Source: Oidiodendron maius Zn
Lineage: Eukaryota > Ascomycota > Leotiomycetes > Myxotrichaceae
Direction of reading: 5' to 3'
DNA: 64,000 nucleotides
Assembly: GCA_000827325.1 (NCBI GenBank)
Contig: KN832903.1
Span: 62,001-126,000 of the forward strand
A program made the translations under genes and the position numbers. A model generated the notes under the pieces. That model was given only the letters and a program-made list of their open reading frames with translations, did not search any database and had not been told where the DNA came from. Below are positions 54,550-64,000 of this stretch, piece by piece. The first letter of the stretch is position 1. Each line of letters begins with the position of its first letter.

Positions 54550-56144
54550 ATGGAGATTCGGTCACTGGAAAGCCGTCTTCAGCAAGCCCTTTGCGGCTAC
54601 CGATCGGGGATTTATCCCTCTCTGAAGGCAGCGGCCTCGGCTCTCGAGGTCCCACACTCTACCTTGAAACATCACGCAGCGGGCCGGAAATCGAAACATG
54701 AGGAGGCCCGAAAACGCCTAGCTATAGACGTCAATGAGGAACAGGTCTTGATTGACTGGATTTTGCAGCTCCATCGTCTAGGAGTCCCAGCACGACCGTC
54801 CAGACTTCGGGAGATGGCGGATCACATCCGTCAAGAAAGGACGACGGAAGACCTCCCCCCCTTAGGACCAAATTGGGCCACGCGATTTATTTTCCGACAC
54901 CCAGAGATCAAGAGTGTCATGAGCGAAGAGCTTGATAAGGATCGGTGGGATAATGTGACAAGGGAATCCATGCAAGCGTGGTTTGGTCTTCTCCAGGAGG
55001 TCAAGGAAGAGTTCAGGATTTTGGACAGCAATATCTATAATATGGACGAGAAAGGTTGCATTTTGGGTGTTTCTGAGAGAGCGAGAATTCTTATTCCGTT
55101 AAGCTTGCGGGTTAAATATGCAAAGCAGCCGGTACAGTCATCCCCCCATTTGTGATCTGGAGCGCACAATCATATCGCGATAACTGGGTCCCGCTGAATA
55201 TGAAATCTCCGATAGACGGATCGGTATTCGCAACTAGCCCGAATGGATATACCGACCATGAGCTAGGGTTTGAATAGGTAAGCAAGGTCTTCCACCCGTC
55301 AACTATCGCCACCTGTCAAGGTCATTCACGACTTCTGCTTATGGATGGCCATTCTAGCCACCTAACGAGTCAATTCCTGGGATTCTGTCACGATAATAAT
55401 ATCTTGCCTCTTTGTCTGCCACCTCACACCACGCACTTGCTCCAACCACTAGATATAGGCTGTTTTGCTCCCTTGGCGCATTATTATAGCGCAGAGGTCG
55501 ACGAAGCTACCCACTATAGTCTGCATAGGGTTACTAAGTGTGACTTTCTCCAATTTTACTCTGTCGCTCGGGAGAAGGCTTTCATAATAAGCAATATTAA
55601 CTTTGCGTTCCAGAAAACTGGAATCGTGCCTCTGCAGCCGTCGGTCATCCTCAAGACGTTAATCCCTCAAAATAAAAATCTCAATTCCCTCGCTCACAAT
55701 GATGGCAATCCACCACGCCCCACAGCCTCATCTAGCTCGCTTCAGACCCCTAGAGACTATTCAAAGCTCCTCGAGTATTGCCATCGGCTGGAAGAGTATA
55801 TAGTGACTCGTGGAAACGAAGAGAGTCCGTCGAGAAAGCTTTCTAGCAAGGTGTGCCATGCAGTGATCCGAAAGAGTGCTGAATTCGCTATTTTGCAAAG
55901 GGATAATGCAGGGCTAACCAAAGTAATAGCTGCGAAAGCCGAGAGAAAGCAATTAACAAGGAGAGTACTCTCTACAGGGAGAGTCTTAACGCTCGCCCAA
56001 GTTCACAAGGCGAGAGAGGAAGAAAGAAAGCGAGAAGTCGAGCGCCAGACGGCAAAGGATAGAAAGAAGGAGAAAAAGGGGCGCCTGCTAAATGGAAAAG
56101 AGAAAAAGATAGGGAAGAGGGAAAGGGAAGAAGGTGCTCGTTGA
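54550..56144 (+). pseudogene. Broken pogo-type transposase
   Basis: From the ATG at 54550 the frame encodes a psq HTH (about 5-45), a CENP-B/Tc5 HTH (NEEQVLIDWILQLHRLGVPA, NWATRFIFRHPEIKS) and the first catalytic Asp (YNMDEKG). Between about 55090 and 55140 the frame is lost. The coding sense resumes in another frame (VIPPFVIWSAQ), meets a TAG at 55275-55277 where family members usually have Trp, and then runs cleanly through LLLMDGHSSH and LQPLDIG (second and third Asp) to a highly charged C-terminus (KDRKKEKKGRL). All three catalytic acids are recognisable but the gene is interrupted twice. Paired GTGGTGCGAAT motifs at about 56172 and 56196 may be its right terminal repeat; I see no left match. 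Confidence 0.8.
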
Positions 56145-56925
56145 GTGGTGGGACCTTCTAATTGATATGCGGTGGTGCGAATCCTAGTCACTCTTGTGGT
56201 GCGAATGTAACACGAGCCATGCTGTATTCTTTAGCTAGCTAAACAACACATTACAGAGTCGGACTTTCCCCGCCTACACATGTGCTCTGTCTTGCTTTGC
56301 CTTTACTCCCTGCCTCTGCAGGTATTTCAGTTGGAGGAGAAGGGCCAGTCCTCTGTTCGCTGTGGCCACGTTGTCCCTGTCACCCGACGCTGGCTGGCGT
56401 GACGACAACCACGACGCGCCAACAACGCTCCAGCTGTCCTCTCCTGACTCTATTAAATTCTGCGAATAAGATGAATAGAATCCCAGACCGCCGCGCCACG
56501 TGGAGGCGAAGGGCGTTGCAGTCCTCAATCTCTCATGGGCTGGTACGAGAGGAGTCGTCGCGTAGTAAGGTGGCTGAACACTGATCCGAAATATGGGAAT
56601 CCCCGCGTTTGTCCTTTTCCGAGTCGATCGCCCCACCGGTATTTCTGACATCTTGCTTATTTACAGATTAACCCTCTGGAATAGCAAACCTGAAAGAGAT
56701 AATATATTATCAGGATATAGTAGAAAACTCTTAAAAGACAGTGGCTTACTAGAAGGGACTTTCCAGTAAAAGGTTATTGGCTGTATAACAATAGCGGATA
56801 GCAGATAGCAGTGCGTTCCTATCCTGTTAAGGGGACAATAGTTGCTTATAGCTGTTATACTCTAAAGATATTATCTAAGCTTATATCAACATAGCTAATT
56901 ACAGAATATATTGCTTGTTCCTATT
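56145..56925. other. Intergenic after the broken transposase
   Basis: 781 bp. The first 70 bases hold two GTGGTGCGAAT motifs, probably the element's right end. The frames at 56274-56651 overlap on both strands and show no protein features. The remainder is AT-rich. Confidence 0.45.
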
Positions 56926-58613
56926 CTAGGCTCTATATCCCTGCAGCAAGCCCTGAGCGAGCTCCTTTGCTCCTTCAAAATGATCTCTCAGCCACTCTAA
57001 ATAGTCATACTTTCTTAATTTGTCGGTCTTTACATCAAACATTGCATTAGTACCATGAGGACCAAAACGGTAGAAGCGTCGATCCTTCTCATAAGGTTCC
57101 CATGGCTGCTTTCCATGCGCAAATGCCGTCCAAATCCGGCCCATTTCTACAGCCGTTCTCCGGCCACCCTCGGGGTAGACTTCGTTTTCGTTCTGATACA
57201 TGTAAAGCGCACATTGACCATGATATGGGATGCCGAATGTGGGACCTTCATATGGTGATGGCTCTTCAAAATGGTATAGATATGTTGATCGGGGGTTGGA
57301 AAAATGCTCAGCGATCATCAGATTTGGATATTGGAACATAACAAGGCCGAGAAACAGGCGCATGGCGTCGCGGTAATTCTCATATGACACATTTTCTGAT
57401 GTAAACCCGAAGATCTTGCAGAAGCTTTCGGCGTCGGGGGCTGAGAACATGGATTTGACGTGGTGCCGAAAGCGTTCTTGAGAAACTTTTAGTGAGACAC
57501 CGTCAACTACTATACCCTCAACACCAGTATCCCCTAGAATAATCGCCTTGCATCGGGTTGGGGATGGCTCTTCAAAAAGAGACCAGGTTTTGGGGAGTAG
57601 AACTTCATCCCCTAGGGGTCCCATGGCAGCTGTTGTATAGTTTCGCACAATATCCATGGGTTTCATAGCACGCAATATCTCCAGACGTTGGGCAGGGGTC
57701 TCCACGTTCACCCCACACTTTTGGCACAGGTCTTTCCATGCTTCTTCATAGAGTTTGAAAGGTAAAGGCCCAAGAGTCGGAGCCGATCCGGACATGAGTA
57801 TTGCACGATCAAATAACGGAGAGCCAGTCAGGATATGGTAGTGTATACTTGCGCTTCCGGCGCTGACACCAAAAGCAGTTACATTGGTCGGGTCTCCACC
57901 AAAATCATGGATGTGATCTTGAACCCACTGAAGGGCATTCCGTTGATCAACAAAGCCGAAGTTGCCTAAAATGGGCGTGGGCGTTTCTGAACGGGTTACG
58001 GATTGTTCAGATGCCAAGTCATTTGACGCAACAAAGCCGAGAGGACCGACACGGTAATTTATTTGGACCAGGACTATTGGTGTTCCGCCTTGCCTTGCCA
58101 GTTGGGATAGACGTTGAGGACGGTAGCGGCCGACAGAATTCGCTCCATAATTAAAGGCCCCCCTGCTCAATTCCACAACGTTGATTATTTGTTCTGTTCA
58201 TGGTACATGGATACCACAACTTTATTGAAAGTATTGACGAAACTGACATACCCGTGGATCCAGAACATGACGGGTAATAACCCTGTCGTCTTTCTATACC
58301 CAGGATCGAGCAGAACGCCACTGGGGACGGTAATATTCAAATTCAAACACTTAAATTCATCGTCCCCAGGCGTTGCATCATTTGTGCCTCCAGATACCAT
58401 GACGGGTCCATCTCCTTGCACGCACTTCGGTCCAAAATTCGTAGCATCAAAAGTAGAGTCGAGAAGATGCAGAGTTCTGCTATGCGTCCAACGCTTCCTC
58501 ACGGAGGCATATGGAATGCCACGAAACAAAGCAAGACCGGCCGCATCGTCGAGTTCTCCAGTAATCTTCGCTTTCAACGAAGGGAGGTCGTGGTGAATTG
58601 TCTTGATGGACAT
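56926..58613 (-). CDS. Type B carboxylesterase
   Basis: Two exons, 58613-58252 and 58162-56926, across an 89-nt intron that splits the oxyanion-hole sequence WIHG/GAFNYGAN, give 532 aa of the COesterase (PF00135) alpha/beta-hydrolase family. The nucleophile elbow is FGVSAGS, with Val where GESAG is usual, which is common in fungal members. VLVQINYRVGPLGF, FVDQRNALQWVQDHIHDFGGDP and ILMSGSAP are family blocks. The His of the triad is probably in IPYHGQC. No signal peptide is apparent, so the enzyme is likely intracellular. Substrate unknown; there is no evidence for a tie to the polyketide cluster. Confidence 0.88.
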
Positions 58614-59623
58614 CTTAAAATCCTTAAGTCAGAATAAGAGATGGGCTCAACGCGGTAAAACGGGGACTTCGAAATTCTCTTTTCTGGCAGCTTTGGCGGG
58701 AACACAAGTAGAAAATCGGGATCGATCAATATTCAGCCGGGAAGAGTCTCACGTGAGTTGATCCCTCACCTTTCTTGCCGACATTATATGCCGAAAGCAG
58801 TTCAGGCCCCTAGGTAAGATATACTGCGGGGCTTCGTATGAGTCCGTGCACACATTTTGGTAAGATTACTTGGTATGATGGATAAACAAATGTCACCCTA
58901 GTTAGGGTGTGGTTTTAGTAAATTCCATCTTAGCGAGGGCTTGCAGCCAATGATGTTTATATACTTCAAAGAAATTAATTCTGCGGTGCGGGATTATACC
59001 CTGTAGACATTTGCTCACCCAAAACACCAAGTAGATTCGAACTCTTGCTTAGCTGTATACTTGTTAATACTAGTTGACAATAGTGAACTTCTGCTTCCTT
59101 TTGCCATTTTTGTTCGTCGTGACTTCAAAGGAATTTCAAATGCAGTCATGGACTTACTTTCATTTCCGAATAGACTGGCAAACTAGGTTCGTACGAACTT
59201 AAGCGAGTGGAGATTTCTTTACTATGAATACTATAGGTGAAACTAAAGATGGACTAGTATGGAGCTCAGTCGTACTAATCATACGGTATCACATCCGAGA
59301 GATGATGCATGCCGGGAAAAGACTTACTCGACTACTGACACAACTGTCCCCACAGTTTCCCGCACGGCAAATGCCCGAGGGAATTAGTACGTGGGGACCC
59401 CATACTGTGTGCAGATACTTGCCGATGGCGGACCATACATCACAACGAGTTACGACTGAGGAGGACTTAGGAAGACAGAGACTACGGTATAAAGCCTCCA
59501 CTCAGGTCCCTTGAGGAATGCAGTATACCGATTATCAACTTGAGTTGTCTCACTAGAAAACCTCTCGTCCCCTGTATTGACTTGAGTTTTGCACTCAAAC
59601 CCAACCCCTTTTTCTCCAAGACA
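58614..59623. other. Divergent intergenic between esterase and transporter genes
   Basis: 1,010 bp. The short frame 59224-59514 shows no protein features. Contains an imperfect inversion GTCCCCAC / GTGGGGACC near 59345-59400. No gene called. Confidence 0.45.
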
Positions 59624-61351
59624 ATGGCAGCCACTGGCAAGCACGACTTAACTGCCGCCGAAGTCGAGAATTCTGGCATTCAGCTTGTACAAACGGACGT
59701 TTCTCACCATGAGCTTGTTGAAAAAGTCTTTGATGGTGATGAGGCCCTCAAAGTGCTTCATTCGGAATTCGAGCCCTATACTGCCGAGGAGGAAAAACGC
59801 GTCCTGAGAAAGATTGATAGCCGAATGATAATTGTTATGTTGTTGGTTAACGGCCTTCAATTTGTCGACAAGTCTGTGAGTCTCCCGTGAATAGCTTAAA
59901 TCGCGCGATTCTAATAATATATATAATTTTCTAGACGATTACAGCCGCCGCCACGTATGGCATAATCAGCGAGGCGCAACTCGTCGGCCAACAATTCAGT
60001 CTTTTGATTAGCATGTTCTATATTGGCTATCTTCTCGCTCAATATCCTACTAATCTTCTCATGCAACGCTACCCCACTGGAAAATATCTCACAATTAACT
60101 TTGTCTTATGGGGTATTTTTCCCTGGCTTTCAACCCTGCTACGTTGCACATCATCTAATCCTTAATAGGTGCCACATTGGCTGCTTCCGCATCTGCAAAA
60201 ACCTTTGCCACGCTCGCCACGGCACGCTTTTTCCTCGGTGTCTTCGAATCTTGTGTTAATCCTGGATTTGTCTTGATAACTTCATCATGGTGGAAACGCA
60301 ATGAACAGGCGAGTAGAATTGGAATTTGGTATTCCGCAAACGGCTTGATGGGAGCACCAGCCGGTATTGTCTTCTGGGGCATCGCCCATATTCAAGTGTG
60401 CTCCATAACGGTTTAACAAAATGCAGCTAACTGACTTCATAGGCTCATCGCTTGTTCCCATACCAGTGGATGTTTCTGATCCTCGGCCTGGTTACTGTCG
60501 TCTTCGGGTCATGCCTATGGTGGATCCTACCAGACTCCCCTATAACTGCAAGCTTCCTGACGGATCGCGAGCGTTTGATTGCAGTCGAGCGCCTCAGGGA
60601 CAACAAGACCGGTGTGAAGAATCTTCACCACAAAAAGGCACAAGTCATGGAAGCCCTCTGCGACCCCAAGATCTGGATGCTGGTTTTGGCGGTATTCTGG
60701 CACAATATGACCAATAGCCTCCAGAATAACTTCACCGGTCTCATCATCAAAGGATTCGGATATAGCACCTACGACGCCGTACTTTTAAGCATCCCGCCTG
60801 GTATTGTCATGGCTGTTACGGTAATTATAGTCAGCACCTTCCTCTCCACTAAATGGGGAGAAGGGAAGCGTATCTTCCTCATCATCCTGTGCTATATTCC
60901 AGGGATTGTGTCTAGTGTAATTCTGTACAAAGTCCCGGTCTCTCCAGGGACACGCGGTGTCCATCTATATGCTGTCTTCACAATTACCATAGTAGCAGCC
61001 GCAGCGGGAGTTACATACTCCCTCCTCGCCAGTAATGTGGCTGGATACACGAAGAAAACATTCTCAGGCGCGCTGTTCTTTTCAGCATACTGTGTCGCCA
61101 ACATCGTTTCGCCGGAAACTTTCCTCCAATCTCAAGCTCCGCATTACCAGACAGGTGTTGCTGTTACTCTCGCGGCGTTCGCTATCAACATTGTTTTATT
61201 CATTTCGCTCTACTTCGTCTATAGCCGAGAAAATGCAGCAAGAGATCGAGAGGCAGAGGGAATTGCGCCTACTAATGCAACTGAGGATCTGATCAATGCT
61301 TTCTCGGACCTGACAGACCTGGAGAATAGGACTATGCGGTATATGACTTAA
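59624..61351 (+). CDS. MFS transporter, Dal5/allantoate permease-like
   Basis: Four exons, 59624-59875, 59935-60112, 60169-60395 and 60443-61351, give 521 aa. It belongs to the anion:cation symporter branch of the MFS, like the cluster transporter at 42.5-44.4 kb, but with a different gene structure and sequence. Visible are NGLQFVDKS/TITAAATYGI at TM1, SLLISMFYIGYLLAQYPTNLLMQRYPTGKYL at TM2-3, ATARFFLGVFESCVNPGF (family block of TM4) and WWKRNEQASRIGIWYSANGL. Twelve hydrophobic segments can be counted. Plasma-membrane uptake of allantoate, ureidosuccinate, vitamins or similar acids is typical of the family; the substrate cannot be told from sequence. Confidence 0.85.
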
Positions 61352-62960
61352 ATATTTAGCTCTAGTCCATCCTACAGGGAACGTCAATGGATATGTGCAT
61401 CTTTTGTTGATTGTCTGAATCCCGTGTAGGTGTGCCTCTGCGGAGATTTACCTTGTGATACCCTGCCCAACGAGATTAGGAAGGTGGTTGTCAAGGGCTT
61501 GAAAACACTAATCTAGGTGGGCCAGATCTGTTCGAGTTGGGATTGTAAGTGACCCTTCCCCCGTGAGAGCGTGAACTGTCGACTTTTCTAAGGTCGACAT
61601 ATATTGAGTTAAACCCAGCATCTCTCTTATTGCTACCAGAGATGCCACAAATGGGGTTATTATGGCTGGTATTGTATCCCACAATGCGATCCTCCACATG
61701 CCGATTTACCACAGATTCGGTAAGTTAGTGGAGATATAAGACCCCTAAACCATATGGTCTTTTCGGCACACTGGGTTTCTCAGCACGCAGGGATGGACGT
61801 TACTATCCGCGAAAAACTCGGCATCACTCATCGTCTCATCTCGTGTGGCAGACTCGTTAACGCTTGCCAAATCGTCAAGCTCACATTCCTTATCGCCATA
61901 CCTTTCATCGCCCTCAGGAGTTGCTGGCGCCGCTTCAGCCAGCAGAGTCTGCTCTCTCGTTAGAGCAGCTTCTATTGCACACTCCGTCTCGGCTTCGGCC
62001 TCAGCCATGGGCCCAGGAACGGGAAGCTCGTTCAGATTCCCATGAGGCCCTGGGATATAGTACGTGCGGTTTCCAAGATCACCCAACAAATTGACCTGTT
62101 GTGTCCATTCCCAACCTAGCAGAAGGGAAGACAGTTCAGAAACCACGTAAGCATCGATTACGGCGTTAATACAAGCCACTCGGATGGTATTGCGTCGAGT
62201 GGGGCTTAATTCGGTGCACGTGATGGGCTCGTATTTTCAGGTAATAAATGCTCTATATTTTCTAAGGGTGGGTTCAACCACCACCTTTATACTTCGTGAC
62301 AGGACTATAATTCCAAATACAGTCTCAAATAACTCAAATCAAGTGGTTTTAGCATCCTTAACATGTACTCCTTCACACAGTCTATAATATTAGTATTCAG
62401 AGCGCAAGTATCATCATTTGAGTTGGTTACTCAGCACCGAAACTGGACTAGCTTCCGGGATACCGCAACAGATGGCGAATTGGCAGTATTGATCAGTCAG
62501 AGCTGTGCAATTGGTGACTTTTACTCTGATACTACTGCCGAAATACAGAGGGAATCCGACCTTCCGGGCTATCGGTCGAGGGAGAAGGCTGTGCACGCTA
62601 CTTCCATCGACCTTCACTCGTGTCAGCTCCACTGGTCCCCTTGCTGATACCCGAGCCGTGAATCGTTAGCCCCAAGTATGCGCCAAACGCGTTTTCCGGC
62701 TAATTCGAAACTTCAACCACCTGGGCTCGAGTGCCTCATACGAATTTAACCAGTGAATCGGTACGCCCTCTTCTTAGCTACTACGTCGATTATAATACGG
62801 ATCATACCACCGTGTAGCGCTTGATTCGTCCGTGTGGGAGTATCGGTTAAATATATAGCGGGAACCCGCAATAGCCAGGCTTTGGCAGTCTTGTGCGTAC
62901 TGTGTGTGACATTGATCGGACTACCAACCCGGCCAGCAGGGCATTGGAAAACACCGGTTT
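61352..62960. other. 1.6-kb region before the HET gene
   Basis: One acidic open frame at 61745-62179 on the minus strand is listed separately with low confidence. Other frames (62184-62647) show no protein features. Confidence 0.4.
61745..62179 (-). CDS. Hypothetical acidic protein fragment
   Basis: A 144-codon frame from ATG at 62179, open upstream. It starts with a plausible helix (ACINAVIDAYVVSELSSLLLGWEW), then a Pro/Gly loop and a long acidic, Ala/Glu-rich tail (PMAEAEAETECAIEAAL). No known domain. Low-complexity acidic tails occur in fungal nuclear proteins but also by chance; the first exon, if any, is not visible. Confidence 0.25.
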   Translation of the reverse strand: MACINAVIDAYVVSELSSLLLGWEWTQQVNLLGDLGNRTYYIPGPHGNLNELPVPGPMAEAEAETECAIEAALTREQTLLAEAAPATPEGDERYGDKECELDDLASVNESATRDETMSDAEFFADSNVHPCVLRNPVCRKDHMV

Positions 62961-64000
62961 ATGGCTTCATATCGTATTTTGGGCTCGATAGCCGGCCACC
63001 ACAGGAAGCGGCTTGGCGCCAGACAAGTGGTGGCTTGTCAAGGGTTGATTGGTATTTCGAACCAACCTGGGGCAACCGCTCATTACGTTAATGGAGACAG
63101 CTTCAGATACATTCCGCGGCGCTCATATGGACATGAAAATTCATCAACTAAAAATACATTTCGACTCGCCGAGCTACTCCCCGGAGCGCCGAGTGATCTC
63201 ATCCACTGCCAAATTCGGGAGATGAATGTCGACAATCACAACTCATATGAGGCTGTTTCATACTGTTGGGGTAACCCAGATGACCTACTAGAGATTGATT
63301 GCAATGGGAAACGTCTTAAGATACCCTCCAATCTCGGGGCGGCCCTTCGAGTGCTACGGCTGGAGGACCGCTCTCGATATCTCTGGGCTGACGCGATCTG
63401 CATCAATCAATCCGACCCGTTGGACAAGGCCAAGCAGGTTCCGCTTATGAGATCCATCTACTCCCGTTCTCAAAGGACCTTGATATGGCTCGGGACCATA
63501 TCTGATACCACCGTCCCGCAAATTTCCCTGCTGTCGAAGATCTGCATCAGGTTTGTGGTGCCGATTCTCGGCCTAGCTGGCCGACAGAGGTCTCCGAAGA
63601 TCCAGACTCGCGACGTCAAGACGGGGCGTATGCGGACCTTAAGTGCCCTTTCAGGGACCTTCTATCTGACCATGGTGTACATCCTGCGCCATCCATGGTT
63701 TCGCCGAGCTTGGGTCGTTCAGGAAGCGGCTGTGTCAAGAGAAGTGTCGTTTATCTTCGACCATTGCGAGTATCATTGGGATGAGATCGTCGTAGCCTTG
63801 AAGTTCCTCTCGGGAGTCAAGTTCCCACTCGCATTTATTTCTTCGCCGCAGCACATGGCGGCCATCGACCACGAGCGGAAGCTATACACGAACGGTGGTA
63901 GCAGTCTACCGGGAGTGCTTGTTCGGCATCAGAGATGTTTAGCGACAGATCAGCGAGATAAAATATTTGCCTTTGCCGGCCTAATAAATTCCGAATCTGC
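62961..64000 (+). CDS. HET-domain protein (heterokaryon incompatibility), cut by the window end
   Basis: Open frame of at least 346 codons with no stop before base 64000. The HET domain (PF06985) is clear: LLPGAPSDLIHCQIRE, YEAVSYCWGN (about 97-106), YLWADAICINQSD (about 136-148), MRSIYSRSQRTLIWLGT, then HPWFRRAWVVQEAAVSRE and the late block DQRDKIFAFAGL. HET proteins trigger cell death on recognising non-self after hyphal fusion, usually by partner interaction. The ATG at 62961 is the first in this frame but gives about 40 residues more than usual before the domain, so a later start or an upstream exon is possible. The 3' part lies outside the window. Confidence 0.88.
   Translation, partial: MASYRILGSIAGHHRKRLGARQVVACQGLIGISNQPGATAHYVNGDSFRYIPRRSYGHENSSTKNTFRLAELLPGAPSDLIHCQIREMNVDNHNSYEAVSYCWGNPDDLLEIDCNGKRLKIPSNLGAALRVLRLEDRSRYLWADAICINQSDPLDKAKQVPLMRSIYSRSQRTLIWLGTISDTTVPQISLLSKICIRFVVPILGLAGRQRSPKIQTRDVKTGRMRTLSALSGTFYLTMVYILRHPWFRRAWVVQEAAVSREVSFIFDHCEYHWDEIVVALKFLSGVKFPLAFISSPQHMAAIDHERKLYTNGGSSLPGVLVRHQRCLATDQRDKIFAFAGLINSES

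Noticed and set aside
1-64000. CRISPR arrays, prokaryotic operons, riboswitches
   Set aside because: No regularly spaced repeats; the introns and gene families show a fungal nuclear genome.

Overview
The window comes from a filamentous ascomycete (Pezizomycotina). The evidence is genes split by short GT-AG introns (mostly 44-97 nt), a fungal non-reducing polyketide synthase, Zn2Cys6 and AflR/AflS-type regulators, a HET-domain protein, a CORVET Vps3 homologue and Fot1/pogo DNA transposons. I cannot resolve class or genus. All exon models here were joined by hand from frame, splice signals and family resemblance; none is backed by transcript data.

Layout. 0-8 kb: a HpcH/HpaI-type aldolase, two abutting pogo elements at one TA site, a stand-alone MDR enoyl reductase and a small GPI-anchor-like protein. 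8-10.9 kb: no gene seen. 10.9-46.3 kb: a secondary-metabolite cluster. 12.3-14.6 kb, inside its left part: a WD40 relic and an inverted-repeat element. 47.8-51.1 kb: VPS3, a housekeeping gene that probably marks the right border. 52-56.2 kb: an unknown gene, a decayed long frame and a broken pogo transposase. 56.9-64 kb: a carboxylesterase, a Dal5-type transporter, and a HET gene that runs off the window.

The cluster has the gene set known from geodin, trypacidin and monodictyphenone loci. A SAT-KS-AT-PT-ACP synthase without thioesterase is paired head-to-head with a metallo-beta-lactamase thioesterase. Around them are an EthD-fold decarboxylase, a DUF1772 anthrone oxygenase, an O-methyltransferase of the emodin/questin type, an NmrA-like reductase, a theta-like GST, a DUF4243 questin-oxidase-like Baeyer-Villiger enzyme, a second SAM methyltransferase, a laccase of the dihydrogeodin-oxidase type and an MFS exporter. 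Next to the exporter is an Ecm4-type glutathionyl-hydroquinone reductase.

Inferred flow: atrochrysone carboxylic acid, emodin anthrone, emodin, questin, ring opening to desmethylsulochrin, methyl ester sulochrin, then phenol coupling to a grisandiene (bisdechlorogeodin-like; asterric acid after opening). No flavin halogenase and no P450 is visible, so a non-chlorinated product is predicted. Control is unusually crowded: two AflR-like Zn2Cys6 proteins, one AflS-like coactivator and a third Zn2Cys6 protein with a fungal_trans domain.
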